Origin: an uncultured Rhodospirillaceae bacterium
Lineage (GTDB): Bacteria > Pseudomonadota > Alphaproteobacteria > Azospirillales > Azospirillaceae
DNA length: 64,000 bases
Reading direction: 5' to 3'
Assembly (NCBI GenBank): GCA_937927415.1
Contig: CALBDS010000004.1
Coordinates: 588,821-652,820, forward strand
Shown: in pieces, positions 8,987-17,210 of the stretch
Numbering within the stretch: position 1 is the stretch's first letter
Layout of the letters: each line of letters begins with the position of its first letter
Notes under the pieces: model-generated
Databases searched by the model: none
Told to the model about the DNA's origin: nothing
Seen by the model: the letters and a program-made list of their open reading frames with translations, nothing else
Position numbers and translations under genes: made by a program

Positions 8987-9878
8987 GGCCGTGTCGGCAA
9001 AGTTCAGAGCCATAGAAGGATTGCTGCGATGGTGATCATAGCGAGATAGTTGGCGGCTCGCTTCTCATACCGGGTGGCGATCCGGCGGAACTGTTTCAAC
9101 CGATTGATCAGGCGCTCGACGCGATTGCGTTCCCGATAGGCATCGCGGTCGAAAGCCGGGTCGGGCCGTTCGTTGCTCTTGGTCGGGATCACCGGCGTGA
9201 TGCTCCGCCGTCGCAGGGCGGAGCGGATGACGCCGCTGCTGTAGGCCTTGTCGGCGGCCAGCCGGTCGGGCTTGAGGCGCGGTCGCCCGCGGCCCAACCG
9301 CCTGATCCAGCCAGTCCCCATCAGCGTGGCGAATGCCTTGCTGTCGTGGACTTCGCCACCGGTCAAAGTGAAGGTTACCGGCTTGCCGAGACCCTCGGCG
9401 CGGATGTGGATCTTGGTCGAGAAGCCACCGCGCGAGCGGCCCAGCGCCTCACCGTTGATCCCCCTTTTTCGCCGCTGGCCTTCCGGGCGCCAGCCGCGTG
9501 CTGATGAGCGCGGACCACGGTGCTGTCCACGAAGTGCAGGCTCCAGTCCACCCGACCCTGACGGTCGGCACGGGCCTGCAAGGCTTCCAGGATGCGCTGC
9601 CAGATGCCGGCGCGGCGCCAGCGGTAGAACCGGCTCGACACCGTGCCGAACGTCCCATAGCGCTCCGGCAAATCCCGCCATGGCGCTCCGCTGCGGACGA
9701 TCCACAGCATGCCGTTGATCATCCGCCGGTGAGAGTGGTTTGGCCGTCCAGTGCGAGGTTTTTCGGGAGGAAGGTGCGGCTCCAGCCGCTCCCATTGTGC
9801 ATCAGTCAGATCGTAACGTCCCATCCAGCACAAATGGGGAACGTTCCTTCAACCTGCTACCCCTTTGCCAACACGGCC
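8987..9878 (-). mobile_element. IS5-family insertion sequence (IS427-group-like), complete
   Basis: An 892-bp element bounded by imperfect terminal inverted repeats: left GGCCGTGTCGGCAAAG, right end reverse complement GGCCGTGTTGGCAAAG, one mismatch in 16. It is flanked by a TA duplication (8985-8986 and 9879-9880). It carries one transposase in two overlapping frames on the minus strand. Short TA duplications and a two-frame transposase fit the IS427 group. Intact ends and a precise joint suggest recent insertion. Confidence 0.9.
9004..9833 (-). CDS. IS5-family DDE transposase, made by -1 frameshift
   Basis: The first frame starts at 9833 (MCWMGRYDLTDAQWERLEPH) and carries the first catalytic Asp in FVDSTVVRAHQH. 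The second frame carries the second Asp (AADKAYSSG) and the Glu (ERNRVERLINRLKQFRR), ending at 9004. The frames overlap at a run of five A then five G near 9462-9471, read as GAA AAA GGG in frame one and CGA AAA AGG in the -1 frame. This is a typical slippery site for programmed -1 frameshifting. All three DDE residues are present, so the element may be active. Confidence 0.87.
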
Positions 9879-10277
9879 TAGCGTTGGTAGCGGCGGGTAT
9901 TGGGGTTGCTGCACAGCCGGCCTCAATCCAGTCACTTTGGGCTGTCGCCAGCATTACATCAAGGCCTTTCATACCATCGTTGAGCATGAGCGTTGCTGTC
10001 GCATGCCCGGATGTCGGCCTTAAGCCGATCGCACGTGAATTCATCGAAATTGCCCGCTTGCCGGAAAGAACGGCCGTTGCCGATGGCCTTGCACCGCCGT
10101 GAGCGGAGGCTGGCCGCAATTCACTGCGAGGTGACAGGTCACGGGCGAGTAGCTCAGCCATTCGGCTTTCGCCCTCACAGATCCAGGCTTGCGGCTTTCC
10201 CGCACCCGGTTCTTCCCGAAGGTGACCCGCATCATGCCGGGCCGCTGTGGCATGCCGCCCGCCGCCCCCCGGCCATC

Positions 10278-11234
10278 TCAGGCGTCCTCCGCCGTCAGGC
10301 ACCGCTCCAGCCGGTCCAGCGTCTCCATGGCGGGCAGGCACCGGGCGACGCTCGCTTCGGGCTCACGGCCGTCCCTGATGGCGCTGAAGAACTCGCGGTC
10401 GATCAGTTCGATGCCATTGTTGGATACGGCGACGCCGCTGAGGTCGATGCGGTTGCCTTCCCCGTCCTCGAGGTCGTCGTAGCGGGCGATGTAGGTGCCG
10501 TTGTCGCAAATGTAGCGGGAGAAGGTGCCGAGCGGCCCCTTGTTGTTGAAGGACAGCGACAGCGTGCAGATGGCGCCCGACGGCACCTTCAGGCCGATGC
10601 TCATGTCCATGGCGATGCCGAGTTGCGGGTGCATCGGCCCTTGCAGCGCGAAGATCTGCGAAGCGGTCTGGCCAGTTTGATATTGGAACAGATCGACCGT
10701 ATGGCAGGCGTGGTGCCACAGCAGATGGTCGGTCCAGGTGCGCGGCTTGCCCAGCGCGTTCATGTTGCTGCGCCGGAAGAAATAGGTCTGGACGTCCATC
10801 TGCTGGATCGTCAGCTCCCCGGCCTCGATCCGGTTGTGGATCCACTGGTGGCTGGGATTGAAGCGGCGGGTGTGGCCGGCCATGGCCACCAGCCCGGTCG
10901 CCTTCTGCAAGGCAACCAGCCGACGGGCGTCGGCGACGGTGTCCGCCATCGGGATCTCGACCAGCACGTGCTTGCCGGCCTCCAGGCACTGGATGGCCTG
11001 GGCGGCGTGCACCGGCGTCGGGGTGGCCAGGATGACCGCCTCCACGTCGGTGCGCGCCAAGCTCTCGGCCAGATCCTTAGTGGCGTGCGGAATGCCGCGC
11101 TCCCCGGCGAAGCCTTCAATATCGTCCGGGCCGCCGCCGACTACGGACACCACCTCGATTCCGTCGATGGCGGCGACGGCATCCAGGTGTTTTATCCCGA
11201 AGGCGCCGGCGGCACCGGCAACGCAGATCTTCAT
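10278..11234 (-). CDS. ligC: 4-carboxy-2-hydroxymuconate-6-semialdehyde dehydrogenase (LigC)
   Basis: A 318-residue Gfo/Idh/MocA-family dehydrogenase matching LigC/PmdC in length and features: Rossmann opening MKICVAGAAGAFGIKHLDAV, the lysine-to-glutamate active-site stretch GKHVLVEIPMAD, and HTRRFNPSHQW. LigC oxidises the ring-cleavage product of protocatechuate, after cyclisation to the hemiacetal, to 2-pyrone-4,6-dicarboxylate. I chose ATG 11234 because it has a GGAG at suitable distance and avoids the overlap with ligB that the earlier in-frame start would give. It follows ligB and the ligA-fusion gene in one operon. No pyrone-dicarboxylate hydrolase (ligI) is visible in the window. Confidence 0.86.
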   Translation of the reverse strand: MKICVAGAAGAFGIKHLDAVAAIDGIEVVSVVGGGPDDIEGFAGERGIPHATKDLAESLARTDVEAVILATPTPVHAAQAIQCLEAGKHVLVEIPMADTVADARRLVALQKATGLVAMAGHTRRFNPSHQWIHNRIEAGELTIQQMDVQTYFFRRSNMNALGKPRTWTDHLLWHHACHTVDLFQYQTGQTASQIFALQGPMHPQLGIAMDMSIGLKVPSGAICTLSLSFNNKGPLGTFSRYICDNGTYIARYDDLEDGEGNRIDLSGVAVSNNGIELIDREFFSAIRDGREPEASVARCLPAMETLDRLERCLTAEDA

Positions 11235-11250
11235 GGTGTGATGCTCCTGC

Positions 11251-12096
11251 TCAGCCGCGTTCGCATTCAAGGACGAGGTGTCCGACGGCCGTGTTGGACG
11301 CCGGGACGTGGTAGTGGCGGTGGAACGGCCGCACCGGGCCGCCCAGCGCGCCGCGCATGACCAGCCACATGACCAGCTCGATGCCCTCCGACCCCGCTTC
11401 GCGCAGGTACTCGACGTGCGGGATGGCCGCGGCGGCTTCCGGATCGGACACCAGAAGGTCGAGGAAGCGGTTGTCGAACTCCGGGTTGATCAGCCCGGCC
11501 CGCTCGGACTGGAGTTGGTGCGACATGCCGCCGGTGCCGAAAACGACCACCTTCAGGTCGCGCGGGAAGCTGTGGACCGCGCGCCGGATGGCGCGGCCGA
11601 AGTTCAGGCACCGGTTGCCGGTCGGGGGCGGGTACTGGACGACGTTGACGGCCAACGGGATGACCGGGCACGGCCACGCCTCCGGCTGGCCGAACAGGAG
11701 CGACAGCGGCACGGTCAGTCCGTGATCGACCTCCATCCGGTTGACGATGGTCAGGTCGAATTCCTCCAGTATGACCGACTGGGCGATGTGCCAGGCCAGT
11801 TCCGGATGCCCCTTGACCGCCGGCACGGGCCGCGCGCCCCACCCTTCGTCGGCGGGCATGTACTCGGCCGCGCAGCCCAACGCGAAGGTCGGGATGACGT
11901 CCAGCGAGAAGGCCGTGGCGTGGTCGTTGTAGACAACGATGGCGACGTCAGGTTTCAGTGCCTCGATCCACCGGCGCGACGGCTCGAACCCGGCGAAGAG
12001 CGGCTTCCAATAGGGCTCCTCGGTCCGGCCCTGATCGATGGCGACGCCGATGGCCGGCACGTGGGAGGTGGCGACCCCCGCGACGATCTCAGCCAT
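11251..12096 (-). CDS. ligB: Protocatechuate 4,5-dioxygenase beta (catalytic) subunit LigB
   Basis: A 281-residue type II extradiol dioxygenase. Iron ligands expected for LigB are visible: His near residue 12 (ATSHVPAIG), His near 58 (VYNDHATAFSLD) and Glu near 240 (EGIELVMWLVMRGAL); a conserved His lies in GGMSHQLQ. The enzyme opens protocatechuate between C4 and C5. Its partner LigA is encoded just upstream as the C-terminal domain of the fusion protein at 12089-13378, whose stop overlaps this start by 8 nt. Gallate-type homologues are possible, but adjacent ligA and ligC favour protocatechuate. Confidence 0.92.
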   Translation of the reverse strand: MAEIVAGVATSHVPAIGVAIDQGRTEEPYWKPLFAGFEPSRRWIEALKPDVAIVVYNDHATAFSLDVIPTFALGCAAEYMPADEGWGARPVPAVKGHPELAWHIAQSVILEEFDLTIVNRMEVDHGLTVPLSLLFGQPEAWPCPVIPLAVNVVQYPPPTGNRCLNFGRAIRRAVHSFPRDLKVVVFGTGGMSHQLQSERAGLINPEFDNRFLDLLVSDPEAAAAIPHVEYLREAGSEGIELVMWLVMRGALGGPVRPFHRHYHVPASNTAVGHLVLECERG

Positions 12097-13378
12097 TCCC
12101 CCACTCCTTCCTGCTGCGGTTCCCGGTGATGGGCCGCCCGCCCGCCAGCATCATCGCGCGATAGTCGTCCTCACTGACGCCGGTCATCCTGGCGGCGAGC
12201 TGCTGGAAATTGATGCCGTCGGTCGCCGCCAGCTTCGACGTGTAGTAGATGTTCCCACCCAGCCGCAGCATCCCGTTCCAGTCACGCGCCAGCACGGCGC
12301 GCCGCTGCGCCTCGCTCATCGGGAAGCGGTTCAGGTAATCCTCCTCGTCGGCCTTGAACGCCTCACGGTTGGTGGCGTGGCGCAGCGACATGCAGAACAT
12401 GTTGAGGTGGTAGCCCTGGCGCGACCGGTCGGCGTCGAACACGAAGGTGCCGGGAATGTCGTCGTAGTCCAGTGCCGCAGCCGCGGTCTCGTGGCCCAGC
12501 CGCGCCAGCACCATGTCGGCGCGGTCACGGTGGTCGCCGTCGCCGGCGTCCAGCGCCAAGTCGCCCAGGCGCTGCTGCCATTCCACGGTCGCCAGAGCCA
12601 TGTCGTTCGGTAGGCCCAACTCGGCGATGGTGGCAGACGCCTCGCGCATCTCAGCGGCGCGGCGGACGCCGTGGGTCATCGCCCGTTCCAGCATGTAGGC
12701 CGCCTTAGCCTTGAAGTCGAAGCTGGGAAACGTGACGTCGAGGGAGGCCAGCACCACCTCGTCCACCCCCGCCTTGCGGCCGGCCAGGACGCACTCGGCG
12801 AACAGCGCCTCCATCCCCTTCATCATGATGGAGCGGATCATCTTGATCGACGAGGCCGTGCCGACCGGCCCTTCGGCGACCTTCGCTTCCATCGCCAGGA
12901 CACGCAGACGCTCCGCCGCCACCCCGGCGTGTTCACCGCTGACCAGCAACGGCGTCTTGTGCCGCCCGGGATACACGGGCGCCATCACCGCGAGATCGAC
13001 GTAGCACCCACGGCCGGCCGCCGCAACAACCTGCGCCGACCGCCTCTTGGTTCCCGGCGCGCAGGAATTGCCGTCGAGGAACAGCGCGCCCTCTGCCAGC
13101 AGCGGAGCGGCGGCCATGGCCGCCCTGGCGGCTTGGTCGGCAGTCACCAATGAGAAGACCAGACCGGCACCCTCCAGCGCCTCGGCCGGGGTGGCGCAGC
13201 CGGTCACGCCGGCGCGCTCGTAATCGGCTGCCTTGGCGGCGCGCACAGCTTCGTCAGGGTGGTCGGTCTTGATATCGTAGGCCCTGACGGCGGCGGCGTG
13301 CTCCGCGCTCCATCCGCCAACGATGGCGGCAGCCGCTTCGCCGAAGCCAATGCAGGCTATTCGCAAACTGTCGGGCAT
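12089..13378 (-). CDS. Fusion: DUF1932-type NAD-binding dehydrogenase + LigA (protocatechuate 4,5-dioxygenase alpha)
   Basis: A 429-residue two-part protein. Residues 1 to about 300 resemble 6-phosphogluconate-dehydrogenase-type NAD-binding proteins with a DUF1932 C-terminal domain (IACIGFGEAAAAIVGGW, then DGNSCAPGTKR, then SSIKMIRSIMMKGMEAL). Residues about 306-429 are a complete LigA-like chain (DDIPGTFVFDADRSRQGYHL, RFKADE-type stretch EAFKADEEDYLNRF, GGNIYYTSKLAATDG, GGR near the end). LigA is normally a separate protein of about 120-140 residues. There is no stop or frameshift at the junction. Dehydrogenase substrate unknown; a ring-cleavage intermediate is a reasonable guess. Confidence 0.88.
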   Translation of the reverse strand: MPDSLRIACIGFGEAAAAIVGGWSAEHAAAVRAYDIKTDHPDEAVRAAKAADYERAGVTGCATPAEALEGAGLVFSLVTADQAARAAMAAAPLLAEGALFLDGNSCAPGTKRRSAQVVAAAGRGCYVDLAVMAPVYPGRHKTPLLVSGEHAGVAAERLRVLAMEAKVAEGPVGTASSIKMIRSIMMKGMEALFAECVLAGRKAGVDEVVLASLDVTFPSFDFKAKAAYMLERAMTHGVRRAAEMREASATIAELGLPNDMALATVEWQQRLGDLALDAGDGDHRDRADMVLARLGHETAAAALDYDDIPGTFVFDADRSRQGYHLNMFCMSLRHATNREAFKADEEDYLNRFPMSEAQRRAVLARDWNGMLRLGGNIYYTSKLAATDGINFQQLAARMTGVSEDDYRAMMLAGGRPITGNRSRKEWGNG

Positions 13379-13461
13379 GAGCTTCCGGTGTCCCGTTCCG
13401 TGACCGTGGGCGCGTCTCCGCGCCCTGCTTTCCTCCCTGCCGGTTTACCATCGGACTGCTG

Positions 13462-13479
13462 GCAATCCTTATTGATTGC
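13462..13479. promoter_or_regulatory. Inverted repeat upstream of lig operon
   Basis: GCAATC-N6-GATTGC, a perfect 6-bp inverted repeat, lies in the AT-rich 141-nt gap between the LysR gene and the fusion gene that starts at 13378. Size and place fit a LysR-type binding site for the regulator at 13520-14743. I see no second copy. Confidence 0.4.
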
Positions 13480-13519
13480 TAAACACACTTATTCATTTTT
13501 TGGATAGAATGGCACCACA

Positions 13520-14743
13520 TCAGATGGCGTCGATTACCCTTCCCGCCTCCTGGAGCAGGGCGATCAGGCGCGCCTGGGCGGCAGTCGGCCGCCAGTCGCG
13601 GCGGACTGTCAGGCCGATGGGACGGGCGGTATGGGGGAGCTTGAGCGGCAGGGGCGCCAGCACTCCCCATTGCATCTCGTGACGGATCTGGTGCTGCGAG
13701 ATAAGGGTCAGCCGGTCGCTCGCCATCAGCAGCCCGCGGATGAGGTTGATGGCACCGGTTTCGACAAGGCTGTTCGGCAGGGACAGACCGGCGTCGGCGA
13801 AAAGCTGCTCGAAGTGGGCGCGCGTCGGTGTTCCGCGCCGCGGCACGACCCAGCCGCAGCCAACGATGTCGGCGATGTTGATGCGGGCCTTCTGCGAGAG
13901 AGGATGCCCGGTCCGCGCAACCACCATCAGGGAATCGTTGAACAGGCTTTGCTGCACCACGTCGTCGATGGGAACGGGGTTGCGCAGCGCCCCCACCAGC
14001 AGGTCGAGGTCGCCTTGACGCAGGCCGTGGAGCAAGTCCTCGTAGGGCCCGTCAACCACCTCCACCCGCGCTTCCGGCCGCTCGCGCAGCAGTGCGGTGA
14101 TGGCTGTGGGTAGGAGGAAGGTGCGCGCCAGCGGCATGGCGCCGATCATCAGCCGGCCGGAATCGGCCGTCCGCCAGTCGCTCAGCTCCTCCACTCCCTT
14201 GTCATACTCGACCAGCGCCAGCTTCGCCTGCAGGGCCAGCGCCTGCGCCGAACGGGTCAGGATGATTCCATGGCTGACCTTCTCGAACAGCGGCACCTCG
14301 GCCAGATGCTCCAGTTCCCGCGCCGCGCGGTGCAGCGCCGGCTGGGAGATCCCCACCGCGCGCGCCGCCAAACTGAAGTTCCGGGCGTCGGCAATGGCGA
14401 TCAATGCGCGAAGCTGCACGCCGGTCAGCATCTGGTCCAGGTTCTGTGCGGAGCGCGCGCTACGCCGCCCGGCCACACGCAGGATCTCCCCCACCCCGGC
14501 CTGGAGGTGGCGCAGCATGCGCTCCACCCGGTCATGGAAGAGGCGCCCCGGCCCGGTCAGGAACGTCCCGTCCGAGCGCCGGTCGAAGAGGGCGACACCG
14601 AGCGTCCTCTCCATCTTGGTGATGGCCTGGGTGATGGCCGGCTGCGAAATGAACACCTGCCGCGACGCAGCGCAGATGCTCTGGCTCTGGGCCACGGCCT
14701 GGAACGCCCGAAGGTGCCGGAGATTGGGAATCTCTCTATTCAT
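13520..14743 (-). CDS. LysR-family regulator with two N-terminal helix-turn-helix domains
   Basis: At 407 residues this is about 100 longer than a normal LysR protein. A first HTH occupies about residues 1-65 (LRHLRAFQAVAQSQSICAAS, FISQPAITQAITKMERTLG). A second follows at about 108-170 (VQLRALIAIADARNFSLAA, ISQPALHRAARELEHLAEV). One effector-binding domain completes the chain (RLMIGAMPL to the C-terminus). It lies upstream of the ligA-fusion/ligB/ligC operon in the same direction and is the likely activator. Duplicated-HTH LysR proteins exist in aromatic catabolism, but the function of the second HTH is not evident from sequence. Confidence 0.87.
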   Translation of the reverse strand: MNREIPNLRHLRAFQAVAQSQSICAASRQVFISQPAITQAITKMERTLGVALFDRRSDGTFLTGPGRLFHDRVERMLRHLQAGVGEILRVAGRRSARSAQNLDQMLTGVQLRALIAIADARNFSLAARAVGISQPALHRAARELEHLAEVPLFEKVSHGIILTRSAQALALQAKLALVEYDKGVEELSDWRTADSGRLMIGAMPLARTFLLPTAITALLRERPEARVEVVDGPYEDLLHGLRQGDLDLLVGALRNPVPIDDVVQQSLFNDSLMVVARTGHPLSQKARINIADIVGCGWVVPRRGTPTRAHFEQLFADAGLSLPNSLVETGAINLIRGLLMASDRLTLISQHQIRHEMQWGVLAPLPLKLPHTARPIGLTVRRDWRPTAAQARLIALLQEAGRVIDAI

Positions 14744-14951
14744 TCGATGCCCTTGCTGCGCCGCACGGTACAGATCTATAGCGAAATCTTATATAGATCA
14801 CGGGAGTCTGAAATAGGAATCGACAGGAGGAATGCGGAATGCTGGCGTGGACGACGGTTCCGTCGCCAGATGCATTCTCTACGGCGGCAGCAGACCGTAC
14901 GCGCCATTCCGGTCGCGACCGGCGGCCGAACCAAGGGGGTATTCGAGACCC

Positions 14952-15556
14952 ATGAGTGAGAAGAAAACGGTCCTGGTGATCAGCGCCCATGCCGCCGACT
15001 TCGTGTAACGCTGCGGCGGCGCCATCGCCCTGCACCAGAAGAAGGGATATGCGGTCACCATCGTCTGCCTGTCCTACGGGGAGCGCGGCGAGTCTGCCAA
15101 GCTGTGGAAGCAAGGCGCCACTCTCCTCGACGTGAAGCGGCCCGCCGTGGCGAGGCGGAGCGGGCGGCCGCGGCGGCGGTCACGACTCCGCTTCATGGAC
15201 TTGGGCGACGACCCACTCAACGTCGATAGAGAGGCCAAGTTCAAGCTGGTCGACATCATCCGCACGGTGCAGCCCACGTTCATGATGAGCCATTCGCTCT
15301 GGGACCCTACAACACCGACCACATGGGGGCGACCAAGATCGCGTTGGAATGCCGCATGGTCGCCCAGGACTGGGGCCACAACCCCGGCCAGACGGTGCTG
15401 GGTGCGCCGCAGTTCTACCTCTTCGAGCCGCACCAGACCGAGCAGATGGGCTGGAAGCCCGACATCTTCCTCGATATCAGCGAGGTGTGGGAGCAGAAGC
15501 GCGCCGCCATAGAGTGCATGGAGGGGCAGCAGCACCTCTGGGACTGGTGCGCCCAG
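14952..15556 (+). pseudogene. Remnant of GalB-like (PIG-L fold) 4-oxalomesaconate hydratase
   Basis: ATG 14952 opens a GalB-like chain (KKTVLVISAHAADFV) but a TAA at 15006-15008 stands where GalB-type proteins have Trp in the DFVWR stretch. Reading on in the same frame gives CGGAIALHQKKGYAV and LSYGERGESAKLWKQG, then MDLGDDPLNVDREAK and SHSLWDP. Near 15300 the frame shifts to one giving YNTDHMGATKIALECRM and FEPHQTEQMGWKPDIF. The C-terminal part (roughly the last 40 residues) is replaced by another gene. GalB, a zinc hydratase of the gallate/protocatechuate meta route, is the best match; one stop, at least one frameshift and a truncation make it non-functional. Confidence 0.8.
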
Positions 15557-15817
15557 GATACCGTGAAGGAGACGTTGGGGTCGGTTAACATCTCTGTGGT
15601 CTGCGCCAACCAACTCGTCAACCCCGGCGACGTCGTCGTCGACGACGACGGGGTGTGCGTGGTGCGCCGCGAGGAAGCCGCGGAGGTTCTAGAGAAAGCG
15701 CGCGCCCGCATGGCGGCGAAGGAGTCCAAGCGCGAGCGCTTGGCCACCGGCGAACTCGGGCTCGACATCTATGGCATGCGCGGCCGGCTGAAGGACAAGG
15801 GCCTGACCTATGTCTGA
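15557..15817 (+). pseudogene. 3' end of 4-carboxy-4-hydroxy-2-oxoadipate aldolase (LigK/GalC-like), fused to galB remnant
   Basis: After the galB remnant the same open frame continues as TVKETLGSVNISVVCANQLV, then NPGDVVVDDDGVCVV and the C-terminal ELGLDIYGMRGRLKDKGLTYV-type ending typical of RraA-fold CHA aldolases. Only about the last 85 residues survive and the N-terminal catalytic part is absent. The stop overlaps the start of the galD remnant (ATGTCTGA), as expected of an original operon galB-ligK-galD. A deletion between galB and ligK therefore joined the two genes in frame near 15555. Confidence 0.8.
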
Positions 15818-16012
15818 GGCACGCTGCATGTGGATGCGCGGCGGCATGTCGAAGGGCGGGTACTTCCTGGCCGTCGATTTTCCCGCCGAACGCGCGGCCC
15901 GCGACGCCTTTCTGCTGCGCGTCATGGGGTCGCCCGACCCGCGCCAGATCGACGGGCTGGGCGGCGCCGACCCGCTGACCTCCAAGGTGGCCGTGGTCCG
16001 GCGGTCGGTATG
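15810..16012 (+). pseudogene. 5' remnant of 4-oxalomesaconate tautomerase (GalD/PrpF-like)
   Basis: ATG 15810 starts CMWMRGGMSKGGYFLAVDFP, and the chain runs on through VMGSPDPRQIDGLGGADPL and TSKVAVV. This is the N-terminal 60-odd residues of the PrpF/GalD tautomerase family (normally about 350-390 residues). Similarity ends near 16000, where the sequence becomes that of a tyrosine recombinase in another frame. GalD would have converted keto and enol forms of 4-oxalomesaconate in the same pathway as the two preceding remnants. Confidence 0.8.
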
Positions 16013-16017
16013 CGCGG

Positions 16018-16389
16018 GCGACCACCCGGACCGAATACAAAAGCTCCATCGAACTGTTCATCAACCCCAAGCTCGGCAGCCACCGCATCATCGACGTGAG
16101 CCGTGCCGAGGTGGTCGGGCTGCGTAAGCGCGCCGGGCTGGACGACGTCCGCATCCACGACCTGCGGCATTCCTTCGCCTCCGACGCGCTCCAACTCGGC
16201 GAGGACCTGCCGATGATCGGCCGCCTGCTGGGACACACCCAGGTCCAGACCACCGCCCGCTACGCCCACCTCAAGACCGATCCGATCAGGGCGGCGGCCG
16301 ACAAGGTGGCGGAGGCCATTGCAGTCGCCCTTACCCGCCTACCCAAGAAAGATAGGCTTTCTGGAAACTCGGATGATGCCCAAAAATAA
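16018..16389 (+). pseudogene. Tyrosine recombinase (integrase) remnant with internal deletion
   Basis: The frame reads TRTEYKSSIELFINPKLGSH, resembling the N-terminal core-binding region of phage-type integrases. After IIDVSRAEV it passes directly to a C-terminal catalytic domain: GLDDVRIHDLRHSFASDAL, then LGHTQVQTTARYAHL. The H-x-x-R box and the Tyr nucleophile are present, but the middle, which would hold the first catalytic Arg, is missing. It directly abuts the galD fragment, so an integrase-bearing element probably took part in the deletion. It ends at TAA 16387-16389. Confidence 0.75.
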
Positions 16390-16492
16390 ACTGCAATATT
16401 TGTTTGTAAAATCTGGCTGGAATTTAGCCTACACGCATTCTCGACACTGGCGGAGAAACGTGTAGGTCAAGTGGATCAGTATCCAAAGCCAG

Positions 16493-17074
16493 TCACAGAG
16501 GAGAGAACACCGCCGGTCGCATAAGATCACAATGCTCACCCTCGCCAAAGACGATGGATTCAGGCTGATCAAATCGGTGCAACACGATATGCCGGCCGAG
16601 GTTGCGACCGGCCACGATCCGCCATATTGCCACCAATTCAGTTATCTCCTCCGTCACGCGTGTCTCCGAGACGGTCAGGGTAGCATAGCTCTCTGCCAGC
16701 ACCGAGGCCTCGGCCGCACGTGCGTTATGGTGCTGATCCGCCTGCCCCACCGCCTGTTTCAGGGGGGCGGAGCCGTAGACCAGCTGCAGGAGTCGACTCC
16801 GCTGTGTCTTCACCAAAGGCAGGATCGCGCAAGGGGTGAACTCCATGGTCCAGGCGCGGTCGGCGGCGAGCCGCGCGCGCCTGGACGCCCGGTCGGCAAA
16901 ATCCGAGTAAACCCATAGGTGATGCAGCACGTTCAGATCACCCGCCTCTGTCAGCCAGTAGCCCAGCAACGGCAGGTGCGCAGTGACCAACGGCAACCCC
17001 TGGGACTGGAAGCGCGCGAGATAGGCAGCGGCATGGCCAGGGGCGAAGCTGTAGGAGCGCAACTCGTAGATCAT
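16493..17074 (-). CDS. NIPSNAP-family protein
   Basis: A 193-residue protein opening MIYELRSYSFAPGHAAAYLA, the NIPSNAP hallmark, with YWLTEAGDLNVLHHLWVYSD in the first ferredoxin-like domain. Members often sit in aromatic and steroid catabolic operons, but no reaction is firmly assigned. It lies downstream of two SDR genes on the same strand, about 130 nt from the nearer one. No signal peptide, so cytoplasmic. Family is clear; role is unknown. Confidence 0.8.
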   Translation of the reverse strand: MIYELRSYSFAPGHAAAYLARFQSQGLPLVTAHLPLLGYWLTEAGDLNVLHHLWVYSDFADRASRRARLAADRAWTMEFTPCAILPLVKTQRSRLLQLVYGSAPLKQAVGQADQHHNARAAEASVLAESYATLTVSETRVTEEITELVAIWRIVAGRNLGRHIVLHRFDQPESIVFGEGEHCDLMRPAVFSPL

Positions 17075-17135
17075 CGCTTAATCCCCCCTTCGTGCATCCG
17101 TCATTCCAGAGCGTCCAGATGGACGTTGCGCACGG

Positions 17136-17210
17136 TCAGACTCCCCTGAACTCCCTGGTCAGGCCGCTGCCCGACCGGATGACGCCCAGCAATGGCGGCG
17201 GCGCGGTCAT
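17136..17210 (-). other. Short coupled ORF or gene relic after SDR
   Basis: ATG 17210 overlaps the SDR stop (ATGA) and opens a 24-codon frame (MTAPPPLLGVIRSGSGL...) ending at 17136. The start signal is well placed, but the product is too short to recognise. It may be a real small protein, or the 5' stump of a gene lost between the SDR and the NIPSNAP gene. Nothing else is seen in the 17075-17206 gap. Confidence 0.25.

Larger units (their letters stand above)
8300..10102 (+). pseudogene. LysR-family regulator interrupted by an IS5-family element
   Basis: The N-terminal part (from ATG 8300, MELRHLRHLEVLAEAGSF, with a classical LysR helix-turn-helix) reads to about residue 229, ending PEVRL at 8986. 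The frame resumes after the insertion at 9879 as ALVAAGIGVAAQPAS and ends at 10102. Removing 8987-9880 restores one open frame across the joint, and that joint matches the intact paralogue at 23148-24032 (QEVRLALVSAGLGVAVQPVS). The gene is therefore recently and cleanly disrupted. Its former target may have been the aromatic genes on either side. Confidence 0.9.

Noticed and set aside
10103..10277. Gap between the interrupted LysR and ligC
   Set aside because: Contains a GAGTAGCTCAG stretch that superficially recalls a tRNA D-arm, but no acceptor or anticodon stem can be formed around it.
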